64,000 nt of DNA from CAZMHJ01 sp046350635 (lineage in GTDB: Bacteria; Patescibacteriota; Saccharimonadia; Saccharimonadales; CAIOMD01): the NCBI GenBank assembly GCA_046350635.1, contig JAXLZY010000001.1, positions 114,728-178,727 of the forward strand. Direction: 5' to 3'. Under the pieces are notes generated by a model. The model made no database searches. It was not told where the DNA came from and saw nothing but the letters and a program-made list of their open reading frames with translations. The position numbers and the translations under genes were made by a program. How positions within the stretch are numbered: position 1 is the first letter of the stretch; each line of letters begins with the position of its first letter. Below are positions 16,508 through 23,783 of the stretch, in pieces.

Positions 16508-17015
16508 AAATTCGACTTCGGATATACGCCTGGAATAATCCTATTCCTAGTATTGTTGAGACTACAAATACCAGTAGCACTTCGGTTGGGCCGGTTGCAG
16601 TAATTGCAGTAGCAGTTACTGTTGGCTGAGTCTGAGTTGATGAGCTGTTGGAGCTTGATGTAGTATTTGTATTTGTTGAGCTAGAGCCTGATGCTGTCGT
16701 CGATGAACTTGAGGAATTTGAGCCTGTTGATGATGAGCTTGATGGGCCACTAGTGCTCGTTTCGGCCGAAGATGTTTCGCCCTTAACCGGCGTGGTGGTA
16801 ATTGGGTTTTCGGTCACAGTTGTCTTAGTCTGGTTAGTGCCATCAAGGTTCTGGTATAACCAGCGCCCACCAAAAAAGATGCTAAATGCAAGTGCACCAA
16901 CCACAAACACCATTACAATCGTATATACAATGGCCATTGGACGGCTGACGGTTTCGGCCGTTTGTAAATAATCGTCAGTTCCGTATGGGTTTTTTGTACG
17001 TTTAAACCAGCTCAT
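16506..17015 (-). CDS. Membrane protein with long Ser/Thr linker, possible surface protein
   Basis: The 169-residue protein has an N-terminal TM helix (about residues 28-50), then about 70 residues of almost pure Ser/Thr/Asn/Gly, then TATGPTEVLLVFVVSTILGIGLF, a second hydrophobic helix, and a short basic tail YIRSRI. A Thr-Gly-Pro before a hydrophobic helix and basic end resembles a C-terminal sorting signal, but it is not a clear LPxTG motif and both helices could simply be membrane-spanning. No function can be assigned. The GAGGTGCATAGTT upstream of the ATG is a plausible ribosome site. Confidence 0.7.
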   Translation of the reverse strand: MSWFKRTKNPYGTDDYLQTAETVSRPMAIVYTIVMVFVVGALAFSIFFGGRWLYQNLDGTNQTKTTVTENPITTTPVKGETSSAETSTSGPSSSSSTGSNSSSSSTTASGSSSTNTNTTSSSNSSSTQTQPTVTATAITATGPTEVLLVFVVSTILGIGLFQAYIRSRI

Positions 17016-17114
17016 AACTATGCACCTCTTATAAAACAGATTGTACCTGGCAATTATTGCAAAATCAATAAATTATTTCATAGTTATGCTTATGGTTTCG
17101 ATGTTTTAGCCTAA

Positions 17115-17173
17115 AAATGAAATAACCCCGCACCAATTGCTTGATGCGGGGGCGCCGGGATTTCCGACGACTT
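17115..17173 (-). repeat. 59-bp perfect direct repeat, copy 1, containing a terminator
   Basis: Identical over 59 bp to 19770-19828. Read on the minus strand it ends the GHKL operon: CCCCGCA and TGCGGGG form a 7-bp stem with a 12-nt loop, followed by TTATTTCATTT. The repeat extends about 25 bp upstream of the stem (GTCGTCGGAAATCCCGGCGC), so what is conserved is more than the terminator hairpin itself. Confidence 0.9.
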
Positions 17174-17252
17174 TGCCTTTCGGCACGTTAGGTTGACCAG
17201 TGTTCAACCTACAAAACACCCACCGACTACGGTGGCTTAGTTCACGTCGGTA

Positions 17253-18932
17253 CTACGACTTGATGAAGGCGAAGACGTACGCCTTGGTCTCGCGATCGAC
17301 GATCTCACGGGCGGACTCGAAGTCCTCCTCGGAAAGCGTCAACAGGACGAGAACCTTGAGGATCACCCACTTCTGCAGGTGCTCCAGCATCTTGTCGTTC
17401 TTCGTCGTACGACGCTTGGCGTACTCACCGTCGAGGTCGGCCCAGATGGCGTTGCTCGAGTTGAAGGACAGAAGACCGCGCGTGCGATCGAACTCCCACA
17501 GACGAGTGGAGTACTCGAAGTCGGTGACCTCGATCCACAGTCCGAGAGAATCGTCCTTGACCTCGGCGCGACGCTTACCTCGACCGACCACTCCGAACGG
17601 CATGTCGCCATCACGAGTGGCACCGTCGGGAGTACGCCCGGAGCCTCCCCCAACACCGGGAGTACGAGAGCGACCAGCGCCACCCTGACCGACTCGTGTC
17701 GTCGGTTTCGTGGACGTGCCGACCTGTGGCTTACCGCTGTCGCCATGCCCAGAGCCGGTGACGCCGATCTTCAGGTGTGACTGAACGGCGGCCGTCAGGC
17801 TCTCGAACTCGGGAAGCCTAAGCATCTCACGAATCGAGGTCATGACGGCGAGTCCGATCTGGTGGTAGCGCTCGTCACGCTGCTGGTCCTTCTCGGCCTC
17901 GAAGTGGGTACGACCCACCTCGTTGTACCACTGGTCGAGAACGAAGTAGAGGCTGATGAGCGCGTCGTTGTACTCGAACTTGGTGCGCTCTGGCGCCAGG
18001 CTGATGCCCTTTGCCTTGATGACACCCTCGAAGTACCCGCTGCCGAGCACGTCGAAGACGTCGGACTTGTCAGCCCATCCACCACTGCGAGCCTGGTTGA
18101 CGAAGTCGTTCCATGCGATCGGGTAGACCATGTCCATCTCGGACACAGCCACCTTGCCGGAACGCTTTCCGTTCACCTTGCGCGCTCGGTAGAGCTCGAT
18201 TTCGACGTCACCGACGTCGTCACCGGTGTACGAGACGACCTCGAGAGCCTCACCCATGAAGGCGTGAGGCTTGATGTCGATGTACGACTGGCGCTCGTTC
18301 TCGATGAGGACGATCCGCGTCTCGATCCCCTTGCGCTGCAAGTGGTAACCGAGCTTGGTGCGGACCTGGTCCTCGACAAGATCGAGGTCGATACGACTGA
18401 CGGTGCGGTCGGTCGTGAGACCAATCAGGTGGATGTGAGTCCTCCAGAGGCCGTCAGCAATCTCGCCTGCGGAACTCGCGAAGATGCGGGGGATACCCGG
18501 CATCGACGGGAGATTCTCACAGGGAACGTTGACGTCCTCTTTCTGCCTCTCGATCTGCCTCTTCTCGAACGTCCAACGGACGGGGTGGGATGAGGTAACC
18601 GACTGGCTGGTGAAGAAGAAGCGGTTGCACTTGTTGAGCGGCGAGATCATACCGATCCCGAACCGCCCAATCTGCGTCTTGCTCTTCTTCGTCTCGGCGA
18701 CGCTGGCCAGCGCCTCCTCGAACAGCTTCTTGTCGACGCCGGTTCCGTTGTCGAGCACGATCATCTCGCGACGATCGAGGTCGACACCGATGAACACACG
18801 CGAAGCGTTAGCGTCGATGGCGTTCTGCACCATCTCGACGATGGTGAGCGGGAGGGTCTGGTACTTGTTGGCAAGCATCATGAGGACGTTCCCCATGTGC
18901 GTGCCGACCTTGCTACTCGACGGCGTCTTCAT
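17253..18932 (-). CDS. GHKL (HSP90/MORC-like) ATPase of unknown role in a GC-rich island
   Basis: The 559-residue protein starts with a Bergerat-fold ATPase domain: N-box IVEMVQNAIDANA (about 31-43, catalytic Glu33), G1 motif DNGTG (61-65) and G2 motif GRFGIGMISP (89-98). This is the HATPase_c_3 arrangement of HSP90, MutL and MORC proteins rather than a histidine kinase. A transducer-like alpha/beta region follows to about residue 380, then a Gly/Thr/Arg-rich linker of about 65 residues and a C-terminal beta/helical domain (WIEVTDFEYSTRLWEFD...). Codons are strongly G/C-ending, unlike neighbours. Its ATG overlaps the upstream gene's stop as ATGA. A defence role is possible but not shown. Confidence 0.85.
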   Translation of the reverse strand: MKTPSSSKVGTHMGNVLMMLANKYQTLPLTIVEMVQNAIDANASRVFIGVDLDRREMIVLDNGTGVDKKLFEEALASVAETKKSKTQIGRFGIGMISPLNKCNRFFFTSQSVTSSHPVRWTFEKRQIERQKEDVNVPCENLPSMPGIPRIFASSAGEIADGLWRTHIHLIGLTTDRTVSRIDLDLVEDQVRTKLGYHLQRKGIETRIVLIENERQSYIDIKPHAFMGEALEVVSYTGDDVGDVEIELYRARKVNGKRSGKVAVSEMDMVYPIAWNDFVNQARSGGWADKSDVFDVLGSGYFEGVIKAKGISLAPERTKFEYNDALISLYFVLDQWYNEVGRTHFEAEKDQQRDERYHQIGLAVMTSIREMLRLPEFESLTAAVQSHLKIGVTGSGHGDSGKPQVGTSTKPTTRVGQGGAGRSRTPGVGGGSGRTPDGATRDGDMPFGVVGRGKRRAEVKDDSLGLWIEVTDFEYSTRLWEFDRTRGLLSFNSSNAIWADLDGEYAKRRTTKNDKMLEHLQKWVILKVLVLLTLSEEDFESAREIVDRETKAYVFAFIKS

Positions 18933-19612
18933 GGCTTCCCTGTCATGTCTCGACGCGTTCGCGAAGAACGCATCTGGTTGAGGGCAACGCTGAGGTCGAC
19001 GAACTGGTCGTGCCCAACGATCCGACGCATCTTGGCGCGGTCTTCGTCGGTGAACTTCTCGGTGTTGAGCTCGAGAGCAAGCGGGTATGCCTGAGTGAGC
19101 AGGAATGCCAGCTTTTCACCGACTGACCCGGTGGGTACCGGATTGGCCGGAGCACTATTCGGCTCGGTGGTGATCAGCGAGCTGACAACGTTGGCCTTGG
19201 CATGCTCGAGCGCTGCGGTCTTCTCGACCACAAGCAACTGAGCTAGCTTTCTAGCCTGCTTTGTCAGCTCCTTCTCACCGTACAGGAATCCGAGAATTCC
19301 GTTGCCATAGCTCGACGCCAGCCCGAGTTCATCGAGCATTTCGGTGAGCGTGATGACACGCAGCCCAAGGAGCATGGACATGTTCTGCGCAAGGAGCTCG
19401 ATGTTCTCGAACTCGCTCACGCTCCAGCCCTTGAGCTTGAAGTAGCACAACGCACGGATCTTCGTCTCGCCCGTGGGGGGCTTCGACGTCCCGAGCAGCC
19501 ATCCTCCCACCGTGTTCGGGTGGGCGTCCATGAAGTTCATGAACTCGTTGATGACGACACAGGGCTCCGCACGCAGAGCGTCGAGCGCTTGCTCGAACGT
19601 TCCTGCGAACAT
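18929..19612 (-). CDS. Helix-rich, possibly HTH protein coupled to the GHKL ATPase
   Basis: The 227-residue product starts at the ATG at 19612, which has GGAGGAAGG 3 nt upstream; a longer reading of 28 codons runs through the AT-rich leader and has no such signal. Residues about 19-50 (INEFMNFMDAHPNTVGGWLLG then TSKPPTGETKIRALCYF) look like a Cro/CI-type helix-turn-helix, and a second helix-turn-helix-like segment follows near 80-105. The C-terminal half is helical. It may regulate the operon or act as the partner of the ATPase. Codon use is GC-rich like the other island genes. No family name is claimed. Confidence 0.75.
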   Translation of the reverse strand: MFAGTFEQALDALRAEPCVVINEFMNFMDAHPNTVGGWLLGTSKPPTGETKIRALCYFKLKGWSVSEFENIELLAQNMSMLLGLRVITLTEMLDELGLASSYGNGILGFLYGEKELTKQARKLAQLLVVEKTAALEHAKANVVSSLITTEPNSAPANPVPTGSVGEKLAFLLTQAYPLALELNTEKFTDEDRAKMRRIVGHDQFVDLSVALNQMRSSRTRRDMTGKP

Positions 19613-19721
19613 CGTCCTTCCTCCGTCTTCTGTTTGGTAGTACCTGGATGTGAAGTTACAATACTCCTTATTGAACGGGGAGAGGTGACACCTCACAACC
19701 AGCCACTAAGCGAGTTATGAT

Positions 19722-19750
19722 ATTATACTTTATTTCATATATTTTGTCAA
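19722..19750 (-). promoter_or_regulatory. Consensus sigma-70 promoter of the GHKL operon
   Basis: On the minus strand TTGACA (19750-19745), a 17-bp spacer and TATAAT (19727-19722) match the consensus at all 12 positions. About 100 nt of leader follow, including a GAGGT-GTC-ACCTC hairpin, before the strong ribosome site of the first gene. The promoter is AT-rich although the genes it drives are GC-rich. Confidence 0.9.
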
Positions 19751-19769
19751 TATTTGTTATCTGTTACTT

Positions 19770-19828
19770 AAATGAAATAACCCCGCACCAATTGCTTGAT
19801 GCGGGGGCGCCGGGATTTCCGACGACTT
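19770..19828 (-). repeat. 59-bp perfect direct repeat, copy 2, containing a terminator
   Basis: Identical to 17115-17173. It begins 12 bp after the stop of the coiled-coil gene and supplies its terminator (7-bp stem CCCCGCA/TGCGGGG and T-rich tail). It therefore marks the boundary between the two transcription units of the island, both of which end in the same sequence. Confidence 0.9.
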
Positions 19829-19840
19829 CTGTTCTTAGAG

Positions 19841-20587
19841 CTATGCACGCACCGCCTGTGGGGGAAGCTGGTGCATCTTCTTGGTCTCTGCCCGGTCTCG
19901 ACGCTTCACCGACACCTCGCTGAGCATGAGCACTGGGTCAACAGAGCCATTACAACGGCTCGAGTCCTTCAGGAGCACACAACCGCAGCCCAGCCTTGCG
20001 AAGTCGACGAGATCAACCTTGCAGACGTGATCACGGTTCGCGTTGACCTTGGCAGCCAGAGTTGCCACTCGACCCTCTGCGTCAGCCTCGCGCTCACGCG
20101 AAAGACTTAGTTCGGTGTCCTTAGACCTGAGAAGGCCCTGCAGCCGGGTGTTATCCGCCCGAAGCTCGGCACACTCGCACTTGGTTGCCTGAGCCGGTAG
20201 CTCCACTACCGAAACTTCGGTCGCGGTCGGTTGAGCTTGCTGTAGTGCCTCGAGCTGCTCTACGAGCTGTTGGGCTCGTTGCCTCCAGGCGATGGCCTCT
20301 TCCCACGCCTCGGACTCGGTTGGGACGTCGTCCGTCTCGTCTTGGCCCTGCTCTTGCCACTCGCTCAGCGCGATCGCGTCGATACGAAGTGACGTACTGC
20401 GTGTGACAACAAGGACACCCTGCTGCTCACCGATACCGATGATTCGCCTGATGTCATCATGTTGCAGTCGTGCATCCAGCTGGTAGGCCAGATATCCGAC
20501 GAGGTTGGCATGAACGCCGGACGAGAGTCTTCTACCCCTTTTGCCGAGGTATTCGACCACATCGTCGAGCGTAACTGGTCTTGCCAA
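19841..20587 (-). CDS. Coiled-coil protein of the GC-rich island, unknown function
   Basis: The likely start is TTG at 20587, with GGAGGGG 3 nt upstream; an in-frame TTG four codons earlier would lie on top of that ribosome site. The 248-residue product has an N-terminal domain of about 75 residues that looks like a winged helix (TLDDVVEYLGKRGRRLSSGVHA... RIIGIGEQQGVLVVTRS), then an acidic linker and a coiled coil (about 100-185, EAIAWRQRAQQLVEQLEALQQ, LRADNTRLQGLLRSKDTELSL). Near the end is a Cys cluster (LGCGCVLLKDSSRC). It is transcribed separately from the GHKL operon, downstream of the groEL terminator. The last codons contain AGCTTCCCCC. Confidence 0.75.
   Translation of the reverse strand: MARPVTLDDVVEYLGKRGRRLSSGVHANLVGYLAYQLDARLQHDDIRRIIGIGEQQGVLVVTRSTSLRIDAIALSEWQEQGQDETDDVPTESEAWEEAIAWRQRAQQLVEQLEALQQAQPTATEVSVVELPAQATKCECAELRADNTRLQGLLRSKDTELSLSREREADAEGRVATLAAKVNANRDHVCKVDLVDFARLGCGCVLLKDSSRCNGSVDPVLMLSEVSVKRRDRAETKKMHQLPPQAVRA
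19849..19874 (-). other. Hairpin with AGCTTCCCCC loop at the end of the coiled-coil gene
   Basis: On the minus strand GCACC and GGTGC (5 bp) enclose a 16-nt loop that contains AGCTTCCCCC (19869-19860), the same 10-mer found at the ends of the two other GC-rich cassette genes. It overlaps the last codons (KMHQLPPQAVRA). The stem is short, so the fold alone is weak evidence. Confidence 0.45.
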
Positions 20588-20653
20588 AGCCCCTCCCAAA
20601 CGTTGAAAGAACAGTTTACATATTATTACACTTTATTAAATATAATGCAATGC

Positions 20654-20683
20654 AAAAACAGGGGTCATATCAACCCCTGTTTT
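20654..20683. terminator. Terminator after groEL (bidirectional)
   Basis: AAAACAGGGGT, a 7-nt loop and ACCCCTGTTTT form a strong stem with T-runs on both strands. On the minus strand it is 17 bp beyond the groEL stop. The promoter of the coiled-coil island gene must lie in the AT-rich stretch at about 20610-20655. Confidence 0.9.
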
Positions 20684-20700
20684 ATAAAGAACGCTAAGAC

Positions 20701-22338
20701 CTAATAGTCTAGGCCCATGCCACCTGGTGCTGGAGCGGCTGGTGCTTTTTCAGGTATATCTACCACGAGCGCGCCCATCGTCATAGCCGTACCGGCAATA
20801 GAAGCTGCGTTTTGCAGAGCTTCTTTAGTCACGCGAGCTGGATCAACGACACCGGCCGACTTTAAGTCAACCAGCTTATCGGCCTTGTTCACGTTAACAC
20901 CAAAACCTGGTTTACCTGCCTTAACTTGCGGTAACCACTCATCAGCATTTAGCCCAGCATTAGTTAGTAAGATCCTAAATGGCTGTTCAAGCGCATTTTT
21001 AAGGAGTTGGGCACCGGCTGCAACAGCGTCGTTACCATCTACCTTAATCTCTGATGCTAAGTTTATAAGCGTTACACCACCACCTGGCACAATACCTTCG
21101 TCAAGAGCCGCCTTAACAGCTGCAACAGCGTCGTCAACACGGTATTTCTTTTCTTCTATTTCGGTTTCGGTTGCACCACCAACTTTGATAACCGCAACCT
21201 TACCACTTAACGCCGCGCGACGCTTTTCTAAGTTTTCTTTGTCGTATTCGCTGCTCGCATCTTTGACTTGAGCGTTAATTTGCTTAATACGCGCGTCAAC
21301 TTCAACCGGGTTACCTGCACCTTCAACAATCGTTGTATCGTCTTTGGTCACAATTACCTTTCGGGCCGTACCTACAAAGCTCATGTCAGCGGTCTCAAAG
21401 CTATGACCTTGCTCTTCGGTAATAACCTGTGCGCCCGTCAAAATCGCAATGTCTTGCAAGATTTCTTTACGGCGATCACCAAAAGCAGGTGCCTTAACCG
21501 CTACGGTGTTAAAGACGCCCTTTAATTTGTTCAATACGAGGGTTGTGAGCGCTTCGCCATCAACGTCTTCGGCAATAAGCACTAAGTCCTTTTTACCAGC
21601 TTGGGCGAGTTTTTCTAATAGTGGCAAGAATTCTTGGATACTACTGATCTTCTTATCGGTAATCACCACGGCAGGCTTGTCATACACAGCTTCCATGCGA
21701 GTTGCATCGGTCACAAAATAGGGGCTTACAAAGCCACGATCAATAGTAAAGCCTTCTACCACTTCGCTTTCAAGCCCCAAACCTTGGCCTTGCTCAACAG
21801 TAACAACACCGTCTTTGCCAACTTTTTCGATTACATCAGCAATCAATGTACCGATTTCTTCGTCGCCAGCACTAATGGTGGCAACTTCGGCTACGCGCTT
21901 TTTATTACCTTCAATCGATTCGGCTAAACCACCAAGCTTGGCAACCGCCTCATGCGCTGCTGCCTCGAGCCCTTTGCGCAATTGCATTGGATTGTGGCCT
22001 GCGGCGATTAATTTATTAGCTTCGTTCAAAATGTGATACGTCAAAACGGTAACGGTAGTTGTACCGTCACCGGCAACATCGTTCATCTTGTTGGCAGCTT
22101 GCTTAATAAGCTCTGCACCCACCTTGTAACCTAACGTTTCATCGTCAACTTCAGGGATATCTACCCCTTTAGCTACCGTCACGCCATCGTGTGTAACACT
22201 TGGGCTTCCAAAGGTTTTGCTAATAATTACGTTACGACCTTTAGGGCCCATAGTTGTTTTAACTGCGTTGTATAAAATTTCAGCACCGCCAAGTACGCGT
22301 CGGCGGGCATCGTCATCGTAGAATACTCTTTTACCCAT
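20701..22338 (-). CDS. groEL: Chaperonin GroEL (Cpn60)
   Basis: The 545-residue protein begins MGKRVFYDDDARRRVLGG and has the ATP-binding GPKGRNVII and GDGTTT motifs, the apical domain and the C-terminal AAVEEGIVPGGG-type motif as ALDEGIVPGGGVTLI. It ends PAAPAPGGMGLDY rather than with a GGM repeat tail. The start at 22338 has AAGGAGAA 4 nt upstream; an upstream in-frame codon gives a needless extension of 7 residues. It is the second gene of groES-groEL, with 158 bp between them that holds no clear second CIRCE. Confidence 0.98.
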   Translation of the reverse strand: MGKRVFYDDDARRRVLGGAEILYNAVKTTMGPKGRNVIISKTFGSPSVTHDGVTVAKGVDIPEVDDETLGYKVGAELIKQAANKMNDVAGDGTTTVTVLTYHILNEANKLIAAGHNPMQLRKGLEAAAHEAVAKLGGLAESIEGNKKRVAEVATISAGDEEIGTLIADVIEKVGKDGVVTVEQGQGLGLESEVVEGFTIDRGFVSPYFVTDATRMEAVYDKPAVVITDKKISSIQEFLPLLEKLAQAGKKDLVLIAEDVDGEALTTLVLNKLKGVFNTVAVKAPAFGDRRKEILQDIAILTGAQVITEEQGHSFETADMSFVGTARKVIVTKDDTTIVEGAGNPVEVDARIKQINAQVKDASSEYDKENLEKRRAALSGKVAVIKVGGATETEIEEKKYRVDDAVAAVKAALDEGIVPGGGVTLINLASEIKVDGNDAVAAGAQLLKNALEQPFRILLTNAGLNADEWLPQVKAGKPGFGVNVNKADKLVDLKSAGVVDPARVTKEALQNAASIAGTAMTMGALVVDIPEKAPAAPAPGGMGLDY

Positions 22339-22496
22339 ATTTCTCCTTATGTGCGGCATGTTTTGCTTGCCACATTACTGCGTTATCCGCTCTGGTGCTC
22401 ACTCAATGTACCAATTGTACACTTACGCTCCGCTCCTCGCGGCTGCCTTGTACTGCAATCAAGCAATAACAAGCCTTAACTTCAATAATTAATGTT

Positions 22497-22763
22497 CTAT
22501 TTTACAATTGCTAAAATATCTTCTTCTTCAACCAAGATGTATTCTTGGCCTTCTAACTTAACTTCTGTCGAGCTAAAGCCTTTATAAATAATACGGTCGC
22601 CGACTTTAACATCTTCTACTTTTTTACCAACCGCTACAACTTTGGCGGTTTTAGGTTTTTCGGCTGCTGCTTCGGGCAAGTAAATGCCGCTGGCGGTCTT
22701 GGTTTCGGCTGCCTCAAGCTGGGCAACAACATATTCTGCGAGTGGCTGAATTTTTACACTCAT
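22497..22763 (-). CDS. groES: Co-chaperonin GroES
   Basis: The 88-residue protein is somewhat shorter than most GroES. It starts MSVKIQPLAEYVVAQLEAAE, has a mobile-loop segment around KTASGIYLPEAA, and carries GDRIIYKGF and the C-terminal EEDILAIVK motif of the family. It caps GroEL during ATP-driven folding. GGAGGAAATG precedes the ATG. Regulation by HrcA is indicated by the CIRCE operator just upstream. Confidence 0.97.
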   Translation of the reverse strand: MSVKIQPLAEYVVAQLEAAETKTASGIYLPEAAAEKPKTAKVVAVGKKVEDVKVGDRIIYKGFSSTEVKLEGQEYILVEEEDILAIVK

Positions 22764-22804
22764 CGGTCATTTCCTCCGTTATTCGTGACTGATTTAAGAT
22801 GAGA

Positions 22805-22831
22805 TTAGCACTGTACTATTACGAGTGCTAA
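22805..22831 (-). promoter_or_regulatory. CIRCE operator (HrcA site) of groESL
   Basis: TTAGCACTG-N9-GAGTGCTAA differs from the consensus TTAGCACTC-N9-GAGTGCTAA at one base. It lies between the groES promoter and start codon, where HrcA would repress transcription at normal temperature. hrcA itself is not in the window. Confidence 0.95.
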
Positions 22832-22843
22832 TCTAGCCTTACT

Positions 22844-22872
22844 ATAGTAAATAATACCCTTATCTCAGTCAA
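22844..22872 (-). promoter_or_regulatory. groESL promoter
   Basis: On the minus strand TTGACT (22872-22867), a 17-bp spacer and TACTAT (22849-22844) precede the CIRCE element by 12 bp. It is back-to-back with the promoter of the small acidic protein at 22967. Confidence 0.8.
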
Positions 22873-22899
22873 GTATACTCTGTTTGCGGGCACATATTA

Positions 22900-22928
22900 T
22901 TGACAATTTATAAAACTTATGCTAATAT
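22900..22928 (+). promoter_or_regulatory. Promoter of the small acidic protein gene
   Basis: TTGACA (22900-22905), 17-bp spacer, TAATAT (22923-22928). About 32 nt of 5' UTR follow, with AAAGGA before the ATG at 22967. Confidence 0.8.
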
Positions 22929-22966
22929 GTATTCATCCTCAACAAAAACTAAAAAGGATAAAAAAC

Positions 22967-23242
22967 ATGTCAGAAACAGTAAAACAATTAACAAAAGAAG
23001 ATGCAGATTACTTACACGAAGCAGCCACAAACGCTTCGTCAGAAGACGTAATAGCTGCACGTGAATTAGCACTTGAAGCAGGCGCAACACAACCGGGTAG
23101 TTTTCATATTGAAGTTCGAGATGAAAGTACTGGCGAAAAGCAAGTTGTTGATGTCAAAAATATTGGTAATTTCGCTGTTGGTCAAGAAATTGTAGATGAC
23201 CAAAATAGCCGTGTAGATAACTGGCAAGTCGGCAAAGAATAG
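22967..23242 (+). CDS. Small acidic protein, unknown function
   Basis: The 91-residue protein starts MSETVKQLTKEDADYLHEAA and is acidic, without Cys or TM segments. The first half is helical; the second half (SFHIEVRDESTGEKQVVDVKN, then VGQEIVDDQNSRVDNW) looks like a small beta domain. The ATG at 22967 is chosen for its AAAGGA at suitable spacing; a longer frame starts inside the promoter. A strong promoter and terminator make it a stand-alone unit that is probably well expressed. Confidence 0.75.
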   Translation: MSETVKQLTKEDADYLHEAATNASSEDVIAARELALEAGATQPGSFHIEVRDESTGEKQVVDVKNIGNFAVGQEIVDDQNSRVDNWQVGKE

Positions 23243-23261
23243 TTAATACACTGTTAGGCTG

Positions 23262-23297
23262 AAAACCTCCAGGTAATTGCATTTGGAGGTTTTTTAT
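23262..23297 (+). terminator. Terminator of the small acidic protein gene
   Basis: AAAACCTCC and GGAGGTTTT form a 9-bp stem around a 14-nt loop and are followed by further T residues, 20 bp after the stop at 23242. The first GC-rich single-gene cassette begins immediately after it. Confidence 0.85.
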
Positions 23298-23350
23298 GTT
23301 ATAATAATAACGTCAGGTTTGTACTCGCACGAAACAAGGAGCTGAGCAAC

Positions 23351-23644
23351 ATGTACTTCGACGACGCACTCACCTCTACGGTGAGCGCCCTCGAGGTCGC
23401 GAGCGCGCTCGAACACTTCCGGCAGCAACAGATCACTGACCAGCACTTCAAGATCATCGCCCGCGACACTGTGGGTGCTGAGCAGGAGCTCTGGGTCCGC
23501 CCCATCCGCGAGCAGGACTTCCTGCGCGCGGCTGACGACAGCCAGGTCATCAAGTGCATCGCCAGCGACGGGCGGAGGGTCGACATCCTCATCCCCGAGC
23601 TGAGCAAGCGGGAGAGCCACAAGGCGACCCTGCTTCTCGGTTAG
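23351..23644 (+). CDS. GC-rich cassette gene of 97 residues, unknown function
   Basis: The product (MYFDDALTSTVSALEVASAL...) has an N-terminal helix and then alternating strands and helices (FKIIARDTVGAEQELWVRPI; DGRRVDILIPELSKR). No family recognised. The ATG follows AAGGAG by 9 nt. Third codon positions are overwhelmingly G or C, whereas flanking genes are AT-leaning. The leader contains TATAAT at about 23301, so the promoter is AT-rich and the gene GC-rich. Its stop codon TAG forms the first bases of AGCTTCCCCC, the 10-mer shared with the other cassettes. Confidence 0.75.
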   Translation: MYFDDALTSTVSALEVASALEHFRQQQITDQHFKIIARDTVGAEQELWVRPIREQDFLRAADDSQVIKCIASDGRRVDILIPELSKRESHKATLLLG

Positions 23645-23671
23645 CTTCCCCCGGTGTACGCCGGCTAGGCC
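23643..23671 (+). other. AGCTTCCCCC element and GC-rich hairpin after the 97-residue gene
   Basis: AGCTTCCCCC (23643-23652) overlaps the stop codon. CCGG-TGTACG-CCGG (23651-23664) can pair within it, and GGTTAG at 23639-23644 can pair with CTAG(G)CC at 23665-23671 to enclose the C-run. It corresponds in place and orientation to the elements at 19849-19874 and 25797-25899. Confidence 0.5.
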
Positions 23672-23712
23672 AGCTGAGTAGCATGGAAGTTACCTACCTC
23701 ACCCATCACCGC

Positions 23713-23748
23713 GAGTGGGCAGATAGCATTGCTGCTATCTGCCCACTC
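23713..23748 (+). other. Perfect 16-bp hairpin downstream of the cassette gene
   Basis: GAGTGGGCAGATAGCA, loop TTGC, then its exact complement. It is not followed by a T-run and sits 14 bp before a separate conventional terminator, so it is an additional structure in the 3' UTR or a small RNA. Confidence 0.8.
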
Positions 23749-23761
23749 CGGGAAACACACC

Positions 23762-23783
23762 ACACCCAGCCGGGTGTTTTTTT
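23762..23783 (+). terminator. Terminator of the first single-gene cassette
   Basis: ACACCC, loop AGCC, GGGTGT and a run of seven T residues. It overlaps the stop codon region of the convergent HAD gene (ends 23782). Confidence 0.85.

Noticed and set aside
17363..18593. Long overlapping frames on both strands of the GC-rich island (for example 17862-18593 plus)
   Set aside because: GC-rich coding sequence produces few stops in other frames. Only the minus-strand frames show conserved motifs and ribosome sites.
17115..19828. The 59-bp repeats as integron attC sites (the classical 59-base element)
   Set aside because: Neither end carries the RYYYAAC / GTTRRRY core sites and the only strong fold is a terminator hairpin with a T-rich tail. 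No integrase gene is in the window.
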